Positions 7,281-16,800 of a DNA stretch of 64,000 bases are shown one piece after another. Position 1 is the stretch's first letter, and every line of letters begins with the position of its first letter. The position numbers and the translations under genes are program-made. Location: NCBI GenBank assembly GCA_031256825.1, contig JAIRPV010000015.1, forward strand, positions 62,001-126,000, written 5' to 3'. The stretch comes from Oscillospiraceae bacterium (GTDB taxonomy: Bacteria > Bacillota > Clostridia > Oscillospirales > Acutalibacteraceae). Under the pieces are notes generated by a model. That model had not been told where the DNA came from. It worked only from the letters and a program-made list of their open reading frames with translations, and ran no database searches.

Positions 7281-8858
7281 ATGCAATATATTTTACGGCA
7301 ATTGCCTGTGCCGCTCGACGGCGATTTTGCGCGGCAACTGCGCGAAGCGGCCTGCCGGGCTTTCAGCTGCCCGCCGGAGGCGCTGGCGGAAGTGCGGGAA
7401 CTGCGCCGCGCGGTGGACAGCCGAAAAAAATCGGATGTGCACTTTGTTTGCCACGCGTTGGTCACATTCCATCAGCCGCCAAAACGGCTGCCAACCGGCG
7501 CGGAGCCTTTTGAGCCGCCAACGGCCCGGCCGCCGCAAGTCACGCGCTCCAGCACGCTGCGGCCTGTTGTCGCGGGGTTTGGGCCGGCCGGCATCTTTGC
7601 CGCGCTGGAGCTGGCCCGCGCGGGGCTGCGGCCCATCGTATTGGAGCGCGGGCAGGATATGCAAAGCCGCCGCGAGCGAGTTGACGAATTTCACAAAACA
7701 CGCCGCCTGCTGCCCGACTGCAATATTCAGTTCGGCGAAGGCGGCGCGGGGGCGTTTTCCGACGGCAAACTGACCACCGGCGTCAAAGACCCGCTGTGCC
7801 GCCAGGTTCTGGAAACGTTAGCGGCGCACGGCGCGCCGGGCGAAATAGCAATCCACGCGAAACCGCACATCGGCACCGATCAATTGGGCCCGGTGATCCT
7901 TGCGATGCGCCGCGAAATCGAGCGCCTCGGCGGAGAAGTGCGGTTCGGCTGCCGGCTCTCGGATCTTGCACTGGAAGGCGGCCGGCTGAGCGGCGTCGCC
8001 TACGAGAGCGGCGGCAGCGCCGCAGAGCTGCCCGCCGACGCATTGCTGCTCTGTATCGGGCACTCCGCGCGGGATACCCTGGAACTGTTGCGGCGGCGCG
8101 GCGTTGCGATGCGGCAAAAGCCGTTTGCTGTGGGCGCGCGCCTGGAACATCCGCGGGAATTCATCGATCGGGCGCAATACGGCGCCTTTGCGGGGCATCC
8201 GGCGCTGGGCGCGGCCGACTATAAGCTGGCCTGCCGCTTGCCAAACGGCAGCGGTGCTTATACTTTTTGTATGTGCCCGGGCGGCACGGTGCTGTGCGCG
8301 GCGTCGGAAGCCGATGGCGTTGTCACCAACGGCATGAGTTTGCACGCGCGCGACGGCGCCAATTCCAATTCCGCCGTTCTGGTGGGCATTGATCCGGCGC
8401 AAGAAGGCGATGATGTTTTTGCGGGCGTGCGCTTGCAGCGGCGCATGGAACGGGCCGCTTTCCGGCTGGCTGGCGAAAGCTATGCCGCCCCGGCGCAGAC
8501 GGTGGGGGATTTCCTTGCCGGAACGCCGAGCCGTCGGTTTGGCGCAGTAAAGCCCAGTATTCCTACAGGAGCGGTTCCCAGCGATTTGCGGCGCGTATTG
8601 CCGAAAGAAATTGCGGCGGCAATCGCGGCGGCGCTGCCTGTTTTTAACCGGCAGCTGCGCGGATTTTCTATGCCGGAAGCTGTGCTCACCGGGCCTGAAA
8701 CGCGAAGCTCCTCGCCGGTGCGCATTCTGCGCGGGGCGGAATATCAAAGCAGCGTGCCCGGCCTCTACCCTTGCGGGGAGGGCGCGGGCTACGCCGGCGG
8801 CATTGTCTCCGCCGCTGTGGATGGCATCCGCGCCGCTTGGGCGCTGATGACGGCCTGA
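7281..8858 (+). CDS. FAD-dependent oxidoreductase, COG2509-type
   Basis: About 525 residues. After a ~90-residue N-terminal domain there is a dinucleotide-binding fold, VVAGFGPAGIFAALELARAG followed by PIVLERG. NIQFGEGGAGAFSDGKLTTG is the hallmark of the uncharacterised FAD dehydrogenase group COG2509. The C-terminal GLYPCGEGAGYAGGIVSAAVDG is the second FAD contact. Substrate and pathway are unknown for the group; it is a cytosolic flavoprotein. The start is uncertain: the ATG at 7281 is used here, with a TTG at 7263 as alternative; neither has a strong ribosome site. It is only 36 bases after ackA and may be cotranscribed with it. A strong terminator follows. Confidence 0.85.
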   Translation: MQYILRQLPVPLDGDFARQLREAACRAFSCPPEALAEVRELRRAVDSRKKSDVHFVCHALVTFHQPPKRLPTGAEPFEPPTARPPQVTRSSTLRPVVAGFGPAGIFAALELARAGLRPIVLERGQDMQSRRERVDEFHKTRRLLPDCNIQFGEGGAGAFSDGKLTTGVKDPLCRQVLETLAAHGAPGEIAIHAKPHIGTDQLGPVILAMRREIERLGGEVRFGCRLSDLALEGGRLSGVAYESGGSAAELPADALLLCIGHSARDTLELLRRRGVAMRQKPFAVGARLEHPREFIDRAQYGAFAGHPALGAADYKLACRLPNGSGAYTFCMCPGGTVLCAASEADGVVTNGMSLHARDGANSNSAVLVGIDPAQEGDDVFAGVRLQRRMERAAFRLAGESYAAPAQTVGDFLAGTPSRRFGAVKPSIPTGAVPSDLRRVLPKEIAAAIAAALPVFNRQLRGFSMPEAVLTGPETRSSSPVRILRGAEYQSSVPGLYPCGEGAGYAGGIVSAAVDGIRAAWALMTA

Positions 8859-8896
8859 ACCCCGGTCGGTGCGTGCCCACCGCCTTGCTGCGCATA

Positions 8897-8932
8897 AAAC
8901 CCTCCCCTGGCCTTGCGGCCGGAGGAGGGTTT
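8897..8932. terminator. Bidirectional terminator between convergent genes
   Basis: AAACCCTCC pairs with GGAGGGTTT around an inner GGCC-TTGC-GGCC hairpin. A runs and T runs flank both sides. It ends the FAD oxidoreductase (plus) and the RCC1 lipoprotein gene (minus). Confidence 0.85.
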
Positions 8933-8947
8933 GCGTTTGGATTTGCT

Positions 8948-10852
8948 TTAGATGACTACATTCAACGATACGCCTTCGGAGGGCAAATCATAGCTTGCGT
9001 CATACTGGGTGATGGTGATCACATCGCCCGCCGCCAGGCCGTAGCCCATGGTGGCAAAGAGGAAGGTTCCGTTTGCCGCTACAGTGCCGGTAATCGCGCC
9101 ATTGGGGACTTTGTCGCTGAGCAGCGTCACCGTCGCTCCGGCGATCCCGTTGCCGCGGACAGCGGATGCGTTCGGATACATGTAAAGATCCGTCACTTCC
9201 GGGGTCTTCGTCTTGATCTTATTGATCCCCGCGCCGCGCATCAGCGTGGGCTCGTAGTTGAACAGATCCCACAGCCCGGAGTCTTTCCATTTGGCGTGGC
9301 TGGGCAGCACATCGTTCATGCTTTCGGTGCCCCAGCAGATGGTGCCGATGGAGTCGTAGCTCCATTGCCAGAGGTTGCCGTCGGCGTCAAGCACAACATA
9401 ATTGGAGGTAAAGGTCGCGATATCCACAGCATAGGGCATCGGTACTTCCGCGTAGTCCGGATCGATGCCCAAACCGGTCTCGTTCCAGAAGCCGTTCGGG
9501 AAGTCTCTCTTGAAGTATACTTTGTACTCTAAATGCGTGGTGGGGTCGGTCGCGCTGCCCGAAACCTGCGGATGCAGCCAGTTGAGCTGTTTGCCATAGA
9601 TATCCTGGTCGCCGTTGCCCGTGATGGTGGGGGTCTGAATGGCCTTCTTGCTCCAGACGGGCAGGCGGCAATAGTCGGCGGCGTAGTAATCCGTCACAAC
9701 GCCAAAGCCATAAAATTCGTTGTCGCCCAGCGTCCAAATCTTCCCGTTCAGGTCGATGACATAACTGGTGCGGTGTCCGCCGATGACCTTTGCCGCGCCG
9801 GGATATTCATACGTGTTGTCGTAGACGATCTTCGCGCGCTCCAAGCCTTTGGTGGGCGCCTGGATGCGGGCGGTTGCGTCAAATTCTACGAGCTGCGGCG
9901 CCGTCAGGTATTTGATTGTGCCATACCCGGTCTGGCCCCAGCAGCGTCCCCATTGCCAGGCGTTGCCTGCGGTGTCCAGCGCCATGCCCCATTCCTGGCT
10001 GAAGCTGATCTGGGCAATCACAGTGCCTGCCGGGAAGTTAATTTTGGTGGGAACCTTCACGAAGGTGAGTTTGCCATTCGCGCACTCGGCATAGGAGTTG
10101 CGCCCCCAAGCCCACACATTGCCCTGATCGTCGAGCGCAATCGTGTTATCGCGCCCAGCCTGGATATCCACAATTTTCACTCCCGCGGGGAACAGCGCCT
10201 TCCCCGGGGCGTCGTTTTTGTAGCTGACGCCGAGATCGGGCTTGTTGTTGCCCAGCTGACCCGCGTTGTTCAGGCCCCAGCACCAAACTTCGCCGTTTTC
10301 GTCGAGCGCTACGCTGTGGAACACGCCGGCGTCCACCTTCTCCAGTTTGGGAATCCCATAGGCCGCGCGGTCGAGTTTGATGGGCAAACGCTGGGCAACA
10401 TTGCCTCCCAATTTAAAGTTGCCCACCTGGAACTCGCAGTTATAGCCCCAAGCCCAAAGATCGCCGTCGTAATCCAGCGCCATGCCGTAGGATTCGCCCG
10501 CCGAAAATTGCTTGATGGGGGGCAGGTTGGGCACCGGCTGCATAGCGCCCGCATACCCCTGGCCGGTGGTTGTGCTGATGGATGTGCCGTTGCCCAGCTG
10601 GCCGGAGCCGTTGGTGCCATAGACCCACACCCGGCCCTGGTCATCCAGCGCGCCGCCAAAGTAATAGCCCACGCTCACGCCAACAAATTTTTGGTCGTTG
10701 ATCCTGCCGTAGCGCGGCGCGGTGTTGCTGGTGGAGGGATCGCCGGCCACGGTGCCTGTCATCAGCAGGCAAGCGCTGACAATCAGCGCGGCGGCCGCGA
10801 CAACCGCAATCATAGCGGTGATCAGTTTTTTGCTCTTTTTCATGCTTTTCAT
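8948..10852 (-). CDS. Secreted RCC1-repeat lipoprotein with C-terminal Ig-like domain
   Basis: About 634 residues from the ATG at 10852. The N-terminus is a lysine-rich signal peptide (MKSMKKSKKLITAM, then a hydrophobic core) ending in a plausible lipobox VSAC, so the mature protein is probably lipid-anchored. The body carries repeated RCC1 beta-propeller blades, recognisable as ALDDQGRVWVYGTNGSGQLGNG, ALDYDGDLWAWGYN, ALDENGEVWCWGLNNAGQLGNN and ALDDQGNVWAWGRN. About the last 85 residues form a bacterial Ig-like domain (YPNASAVRGNGIAGATVTLL). RCC1 propellers are usually interaction platforms; bacterial secreted forms are uncharacterised. A decayed copy of the Ig-like domain lies upstream at 10941-11100. 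An in-frame ATG at 10843 is an alternative start. Confidence 0.85.
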   Translation of the reverse strand: MKSMKKSKKLITAMIAVVAAAALIVSACLLMTGTVAGDPSTSNTAPRYGRINDQKFVGVSVGYYFGGALDDQGRVWVYGTNGSGQLGNGTSISTTTGQGYAGAMQPVPNLPPIKQFSAGESYGMALDYDGDLWAWGYNCEFQVGNFKLGGNVAQRLPIKLDRAAYGIPKLEKVDAGVFHSVALDENGEVWCWGLNNAGQLGNNKPDLGVSYKNDAPGKALFPAGVKIVDIQAGRDNTIALDDQGNVWAWGRNSYAECANGKLTFVKVPTKINFPAGTVIAQISFSQEWGMALDTAGNAWQWGRCWGQTGYGTIKYLTAPQLVEFDATARIQAPTKGLERAKIVYDNTYEYPGAAKVIGGHRTSYVIDLNGKIWTLGDNEFYGFGVVTDYYAADYCRLPVWSKKAIQTPTITGNGDQDIYGKQLNWLHPQVSGSATDPTTHLEYKVYFKRDFPNGFWNETGLGIDPDYAEVPMPYAVDIATFTSNYVVLDADGNLWQWSYDSIGTICWGTESMNDVLPSHAKWKDSGLWDLFNYEPTLMRGAGINKIKTKTPEVTDLYMYPNASAVRGNGIAGATVTLLSDKVPNGAITGTVAANGTFLFATMGYGLAAGDVITITQYDASYDLPSEGVSLNVVI

Positions 10853-10940
10853 GCTTGATTCTCTCTCTTTCTCCGTGTTAGTGTTGGTTCCCTTCACAAC
10901 CGTCCGATTCACGCCGTCCGAAAGCGGTCATGCGCGTACC

Positions 10941-11100
10941 GCGTGAATGTGTTCATGTCGCCCGATACGAAGCCGCAGCCCATGGCAGCAAATAAAAAGC
11001 GCCATTCGCCGCGATGGTTGCGCTGGCGGAATCACAGGGAGCTTGCTGCAAAGCGCTGGAATGCTGCTTCCGCCAAACGCGATGGGGATAGGAAGTCAGG
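10941..11100 (-). pseudogene. Remnant of a second RCC1/Ig-like lipoprotein gene (C-terminal domain)
   Basis: Translated on the minus strand with frameshifts, this stretch matches the C-terminal Ig-like domain of the adjacent gene. FAAMGCGFVSGD here corresponds to FATMGYGLAAGD there, TIAANGAF to TVAANGTF, and a poorer match LTSYP to LYMYP. The DNA match is clear around 10970-11020 (shared CAGCCCATGG-type core). At least one frameshift and an in-frame stop prevent expression. Farther upstream (11160-11215) a threonine-rich stretch (TTVTTTM) may be its linker. It indicates an old tandem duplication of the gene or domain. Confidence 0.65.
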
Positions 11101-11360
11101 TTGAACACAGCAGAGGGCTTCGTCTGCTCTGCGGCTGCGTCGTCGTAGTGGCGACATGGTTGTGGTGACTGTGGTTTTGCCCGTTGTTATGTGTGTGGTT
11201 GTGCAGCGCCGATTCAGCACCTCCTTTGGGATTCCGTCTTTTTTAGTGACCGTGTTTGTTTGCAGCCCTTCTTGCGGAGTTATTTTGTCATCTGCATCCC
11301 GTGTCTGGCCAGAAACATGATGCTCCTTGCGAAAACGCTTCGTGTTCCGCACACATACAT

Positions 11361-11389
11361 ATTATAGCAGGTCTTTCGTCAAATTGCAA
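11361..11389 (-). promoter_or_regulatory. Sigma-A promoter for the RCC1 lipoprotein transcript
   Basis: On the minus strand TTGCAA (11384-11389), a 17-base spacer and TATAAT (11361-11366). It points at the RCC1 gene, which would give an unusually long leader of about 500 bases that includes the pseudogene remnant. Confidence 0.7.
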
Positions 11390-11677
11390 GTAACAGTTTC
11401 CAATAATTATGTAATTTTTGTTGATTTTGCACAATAGTCTTCTGAAATTTAATGCGATACTCTGCAAAAATTGCTTTTCTTTTTGTTGCAATTGCTTAGA
11501 TATCCCGCTGATTTCGAACGAAATAATGTAGATCATTGCCAATGCGCTTTTGTGATTTCGCGCGCTGCGCTTTATTTCGTTAGCGTAAATCGTTGGAACT
11601 TTTCACATTATTTTGAAAATTTTCAGGTAAACTATCTCATTTTTGTTATTATTTTGATACCTTTTTGCCGCCGGATC

Positions 11678-11707
11678 AAAAAATAACACCCTCCCGCGCG
11701 GGGAGGG
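11678..11707 (-). terminator. pgk terminator
   Basis: CCCTCCC and GGGAGGG flank a GC-rich loop; on the minus strand the hairpin is followed by the T-rich stretch TGTTATTTTTTG. Confidence 0.85.
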
Positions 11708-11728
11708 CGCCATGGTTGGGGGAAAGGC

Positions 11729-12919
11729 TTATTTTTCGTTCAGGCAGGCGATGCCGGGCAGCTCCTTGCCCTCGAGGAATTCCAGCGACGCGCCGCCGCC
11801 TGTGGAAATGTGGGTCATCTTGCTCTCGAAGCCGAGCTTTTTCACGGCCGCCGCGCTGTCGCCGCCGCCAATGATAGAGACCGCGCCGCTTTCGGCAACG
11901 GCCGTTGCCACGGCAATGGTGCCTTTGGCAAAGTTCTCCCATTCGCTCACGCCCATCGGCCCGTTCCATATCACGGTTCCGCTGCCCCGCACCGCTTCGG
12001 CAAACAGCGCCCGGGTTTTCTCGCCGATGTCCAGGCCCATCCAGCCTTCGGGGATTTCGTTGGAGGGAACGGTCTTGTGTTCCGTGCCGGGAGCGAATTC
12101 CTTGCCCACAACCGTGTCGATTGGCAAAAGGAACTTCACGCCGCAGGCTTTCGCCTGTTCCAGCAGCTCCAGCGCCAACGCGAACTTGTCCGGTTCGCAA
12201 AGCGAAGTCCCGACAGGGCTGCCCTGCGCCGCAAAAAAGGTGTAGGCCATGCCGCCGCCGATGATCAGGGTGTCCGCTTTGTCGAGCAGGTTATGAATAA
12301 CGCCAATCTTGTCGGAAACCTTCGCGCCGCCGAGGATTGCCACCAGCGGGCGCTTCGGGTTTTCGAACGCCCCGCCCATGAAGGTGATCTCTTTTTGAAT
12401 CAGATAGCCGCAAACGGCGGGCAGGTAGTCGGCCACGCCGGTTGTGGAGCTGTGCGCGCGGTGCGCCGAACCGAAGGCGTCGTTGACAAAAACTTCGGCA
12501 AGGGCAGCGAATTTTTTGCTCAATTCCGGATCGTTCTTCGTTTCGCCCGGTTCAAAGCGAACATTTTCCAGCAGCAGCACTTCGCCCGGGCGCAGCGCCG
12601 CCGCCAGGGCCTGCGCGCTTTCGCCAACTACGTCGGCCGCCATTCGCACTTCCACCCCCAACAGTTCGCCCAGCCGCGCCGCCACAGGGGCCAGCGAAAA
12701 CGCGGGGTCGGGCGCGCCCTTGGGCCGCCCCAGATGCGAGCACAGAATCACCTTTGCCCCCTGCTTCAGCAGGTACTGAATGGTGGGCAGCGAAGCAACA
12801 ATGCGTTTGTCGCTGGTGATTTTGCCCCCCTCCAGCGGCACGTTGAAATCGCAGCGCACGAGCACGCGCTTGCCCTTTACGTCGATATCCTCCACGGATT
12901 TTTTGTTGAGCACGTTCAT
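11729..12919 (-). CDS. pgk: Phosphoglycerate kinase
   Basis: This 396-residue protein runs from the ATG at 12919, placed after an AAAGGA site; the larger frame to 13111 crosses the promoter and is rejected. The family motifs are all present: [12 protein letters not shown], the basic-patch region [37 protein letters not shown] (hinge and nucleotide region) and the C-terminal phosphate-binding glycines [11 protein letters not shown] and [13 protein letters not shown]. It makes ATP from 1,3-bisphosphoglycerate in glycolysis. Monocistronic, with its own promoter and terminator. The mutase gene gpmI is elsewhere in the window (60703). Confidence 0.98.
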   Translation of the reverse strand: MNVLNKKSVEDIDVKGKRVLVRCDFNVPLEGGKITSDKRIVASLPTIQYLLKQGAKVILCSHLGRPKGAPDPAFSLAPVAARLGELLGVEVRMAADVVGESAQALAAALRPGEVLLLENVRFEPGETKNDPELSKKFAALAEVFVNDAFGSAHRAHSSTTGVADYLPAVCGYLIQKEITFMGGAFENPKRPLVAILGGAKVSDKIGVIHNLLDKADTLIIGGGMAYTFFAAQGSPVGTSLCEPDKFALALELLEQAKACGVKFLLPIDTVVGKEFAPGTEHKTVPSNEIPEGWMGLDIGEKTRALFAEAVRGSGTVIWNGPMGVSEWENFAKGTIAVATAVAESGAVSIIGGGDSAAAVKKLGFESKMTHISTGGGASLEFLEGKELPGIACLNEK

Positions 12920-12952
12920 TGGAACCATTCCTTTCAAATAAATTGCCTGTCT

Positions 12953-12981
12953 ATTATAATATAGTTTGCGCAGAAAATCAA
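12953..12981 (-). promoter_or_regulatory. Sigma-A promoter of pgk
   Basis: On the minus strand TTGATT (12976-12981), 17-base spacer, TATAAT (12953-12958), 34 bases before the start codon. Confidence 0.8.
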
Positions 12982-13017
12982 GGAAACTTTTTGTTACCAT
13001 GTCGCGGCCGCAATCAA

Positions 13018-13045
13018 ACGCCCCCTCCCGTGGGGAAGGGGCGCC
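13018..13045 (-). terminator. Terminator of the surface-fibre operon
   Basis: CGCCCCCTCCC pairs with GGGAAGGGGCG around a short loop, five bases after the stop of the sortase gene. The following T stretch is short (GTTTG), so efficiency is uncertain. Confidence 0.7.
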
Positions 13046-13049
13046 GTTT

Positions 13050-13850
13050 TTATGGCATTCCCTGATCCGCCAGCCGCGCCACAACAATCGTGCGCGCCTC
13101 GGTGTACTCATAGGAACAGGTGGAAAGCACCAGCAGACGATCCGCCGTGGTCACGCCAATCTCCCGGTAATACATCGCCTTTTCGCGGATATGATCCAGA
13201 TGCGCCTGCTGCGCCGCAGGCGTGGGGAACGCGTACTCAAACACATCGTCGTAGGGCGACGTCAGCAGCACGGCGAACAGTTCCAAATCATACGTGGTTT
13301 CGGGCGTATAGAGCGTTCCGCCGCGGTTTGTCTCAAAAAACGATTGCTCTTTGAACCGCGTCAGGGTCTGGAACATCTTCGAGCTGTTGACAATATGGTG
13401 GCCATAAATCACATTGCTGAAATCGCTGAAATCCGGCCGGTCGCGGTAATCCAAAAACAGCGCGCCAAAGATGGAGCGGCGGCGATTCACATCCCAGTAC
13501 AGGTAATATTCGTTGTCCGCCGCCTGCGCCACCGGATAATTGATCTCGGTGCCATCCACCTTCAGCCAGCCAACGATATCCTGATTGACGCTGCGCAAGC
13601 GGTCGAAGGGCATGCGCTCCTTTGGCCTTGCGCCGCCGCCCGATTCGCCCCCCGTTCCGCCGCCCGAACCATCGCTGCCACCGGCGGCATCCCCTTGATC
13701 GGGCGGCTCGGTTACAACAGAAGGTTCGAGGGCTTCGCCCGCCTCGATTTCCCAGGCGGCGGCGCGGAAACTGTCGTAGAGCTTCCAGCCGCCAAAGGCC
13801 AGCCCGGCCAGCGCCGCAAGGAGAATCACCGTCGTCAGAATCTTTCGCAT
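13050..13850 (-). CDS. Class B sortase
   Basis: 266 residues from the ATG at 13850 (AGGGA ten bases upstream; a GTG at 13859 is too close to it). An N-terminal membrane anchor ([20 protein letters not shown]) is followed by a Gly/Ser-rich linker and the class B catalytic fold: INYPVAQ, FLDYRD, IYGHHI with the catalytic His, [11 protein letters not shown] with the catalytic Cys, and ARTIVVARL with the Arg. Sortases cleave a sorting motif and transfer the protein to peptidoglycan or to another subunit. It is the last gene of the surface-fibre operon, 16 bases after the giant VWA protein. The only sorting-like tail nearby is the NPPATG protein at 20679-21518, so that is the expected substrate. 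Confidence 0.93.
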   Translation of the reverse strand: MRKILTTVILLAALAGLAFGGWKLYDSFRAAAWEIEAGEALEPSVVTEPPDQGDAAGGSDGSGGGTGGESGGGARPKERMPFDRLRSVNQDIVGWLKVDGTEINYPVAQAADNEYYLYWDVNRRRSIFGALFLDYRDRPDFSDFSNVIYGHHIVNSSKMFQTLTRFKEQSFFETNRGGTLYTPETTYDLELFAVLLTSPYDDVFEYAFPTPAAQQAHLDHIREKAMYYREIGVTTADRLLVLSTCSYEYTEARTIVVARLADQGMP

Positions 13851-13866
13851 GGCTTGCACTTCCCTG

Positions 13867-16800
13867 TTATTTTATTTTGACCGGCCCGAAGTAATTCGTG
13901 CCATATCTCCAACTATAATCGCCCGGCGCGCCCTTGGGCGTGATGTACACCGTCACCCACCATTCGCCGTTGCAGCCCGGCGCGGCAAAGTCAATCGCAA
14001 TGCTCCCGTTGAGCGCCCCAACGCCCGTGGGCGGCGGGCGCAGGCGGTTCGCCGTTGTGTGATTGCCGTTGTCCGTGGTGATAAGATAGCCGTCGTAGAG
14101 ATAATAGGACGGGAGGTAGTCGTATATATTATAAACCATATTGCTGCCGAGTGCAAGCAAATAATCGGTATAAAGCACTGCGGTTCCATCTTTTCCTGAA
14201 TTTACCGTCAGCGGCATCTGTACCTGGTTCGCCCCCGTGCCGTTGCTCAGGCGGAGATACCCCACCAGCGGGTTTTCCATATGGTTCGGGCTTACCACAA
14301 CCTGCCGGATGTGGAGAAGCCCCGCGCTGCGTTTGTGCCAGGTTTTGTTTGTGTCGGCCGTGCCGCTGTCCGTTACGGCGTGGGCAATATTCTCGGCCAC
14401 CGCCGTCGGGTCGTCCAGCGCGGCGATAAAGCTCACCTTTTTTACGCCGGCGGCCTTGCCGGTGTAGCTCCATGTGATCGTGCGCGTCGCCTCATCCCAA
14501 ACGCCGGCCACGCCGTCGGTATTGGGCGGGGTTGGGTTCAGGCTGCTCATCTCCACAGCCAGCCCTGCCGGCACGTTGTCGATGATTTCAAACGTTGCGC
14601 CCGCCGCCGCGTCTTTTGGCTTTGCCGCCGTTATCTCGTATTTGATCCTGCGCCCGTTGCCCACCGCCTGCGGGCTGGCGTAGCTGGCGCCGTTCTTCGG
14701 CGCGCTTTCAAACACGCCCGCCGCCGCGGTCTCCAGGTAGGCGTTCTTCGTGGGCCGGGACAGGTTCTGGTGCCAGGTATGGCTGCCTTCCAGGCTCAAA
14801 TCCGGGCGTGTCGCCGTGGCCCAGTTCTCGTAAACCACCAATGGCTCATCCGCCGCCACTTCCGCTTTGTAGCTGAATTGATACTCGCCCGCAGGCTTGC
14901 TGCTCAAGTCCCAGGTTATGGTTCTGGTTCCTGCGTTCCATGTTCCGCCGCCGGTGATGGAGCCAACGTCCAGCGTCAATCCGGCCGGCACTTTGTCGGT
15001 CACAACGGTGTTCCCCCCGGCGGGGATCCGCACCTTAACCGTGTATTCGATGATGTCGCCTTTCGTCACGATTTCGGGCTTGGTCGCCGTGCCGTCTTTC
15101 GCGGTGACGCCGCCGTTGATGTAGGCGTGCTTCTCCGGCCCCTCGGCCAAACGGTGGTAGGTGTTTCCGGTGTCGCGGCCGGAAACCGCGCCGTAATCCA
15201 CATGGGCCTGGTTGAGATACAAATCGTTTGCCGCAGCCGCCGTAACGCTCACTTCGCAGGTATAATTCCCCTGTGGCAGGGATGTCAAATCCCAGGTCAC
15301 CCGCTGCCCGGCCACGGTCAGCGCCGCGTTGGGCGCGGCCAGCACAACCGAGCCGCCGCTGTTTCGCACGCTCAGGCTGTTGGCCTGAATGGTCAGCCCC
15401 GCAGGGATATCGTCCGTCACAATACAGGTGCGCTCGTCGGGCGGGAAGGCGCACGCTTCGATCGCCCGCAGCGTCTGCGACAGTGCGTCGGTGTAAATCG
15501 TTCCATATTTAATCTGGACAGACGGCCCCGCGCCCTTCCGAATATATTGATTCAGATACTGGGTGTATTGCGCCGAACTAAACACCGCAAGTTCCGGCCG
15601 CGAAAGATCCAGCCCTTTGTTTTTCGCGTGATCCAGCCGCACCGGCAATATCACGCCACCGGGGAAATCGGCGGCGAACGCGTCCGCGGAAAGCTTCAGC
15701 CGTTTCGACCAGGATTCGGATAGCTCGTAAGGCGGCGAGGCGGTGTCGTGGGTATAATTGAACAGGGGGTTCGGCTTTTCCCAAACCTGGAAGTCCGAAA
15801 TCATCACAATCACCGGGATGCGTGCGCTGACTCCCCGCGTTTGCAGCGTTTGGGCTGTGCCGTTGGAGGCGTTGTAACTCCCGGCGGTGTTTTGCATGAT
15901 CTTCACGGCGGCGTCGAGCAGTTGCGTGTCGTCGGCGTAATCATAGGTGGGGCCGGTAGCCATGGCCAGCGCCGTCTGGATAGCGGCGGTGTTTGCCGCA
16001 TCCACAAACGGGGTGTTGTATTCCAGGTTGGTGTAGCCCGGCGCGTTGGTGTTGTTGTTATAGCCGCTGTTTGTGCCCAGCAGCGCCACACGGCTGTTGG
16101 GATAATTCGCGGCAATCTGGGTAATGGCGTCGCTGACCAGCCGCTGCGCGTAGCTGCGCGCGGTGCCGTCGGCAGGGGCGATATCCGCCCCCATCATCTT
16201 CGACCAGTTCACGGCAAAGAGAAAATCGTATTCCTCCCTGGGCGAAATTTCGTAGCGCTTGGGCGCCGTAATCTCGTAGCGTATGGCGTCGTTGAGCATC
16301 ACGGATACCGGCAGCGCGGCCGTGCCGTTGCGCGGCGCGGTTTCGCTGTTTAAATAAGCGTTTTTGCTCGGGTTCGGCAGCACCTGGTGATAGGTCTTGT
16401 TGCTGTCGCTGTCCCCCGCCTGCGGGCCGCTCCCGCCTCCGGGGCCAATATAGTGATGGTACCGCGCGCTGTTTTCAATCAAAGTCACCGTATCTTTTGT
16501 AGATGTCACCTGGGTTCGGATGCGGATCGTAAGGGTTCCCGCGTGCGGCGTTGTGTTCGACGTTGCCGACTTGCACAAAACCGTGCCGCCGCTCCCGTCC
16601 GGGTTGGCCCCGCTGTGGGCGACCGTAAACCCTGCGACCGGCGGAATCACCTGGCAGTTCAGCACGGTCAGCTCGTCCGAAATCGTGTCGGAAAGCGTAT
16701 TCATGCTGCCGCTGCTGTCTGTGAAGAGCGCGGCGTTCTTCACCGTTATTTCGTAGGTGATGATATCGCCCGGCTTTACGGTAACCGGAGAGCCTGGCGT

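Larger units (their letters stand above)
10853..11728. other. Long non-coding interval upstream of the RCC1 gene
   Basis: This gap of almost 880 bases holds the RCC1 remnant (10941-11100), a minus-strand promoter (11361-11389) and the pgk terminator (11678-11707). From about 11345 to 11680 it is clearly more AT-rich than the rest of the window, with no credible gene. A 106-codon minus-strand frame at 11032-11352 begins at a GTG about where transcription should start and has no ribosome site; it is not considered a gene. Confidence 0.7.

Noticed and set aside
11032..11352. 106-codon minus-strand frame as a gene
   Set aside because: It starts at a GTG at the predicted transcription start with no ribosome site and ends inside the RCC1 remnant. 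Better explained as remnant plus linker.
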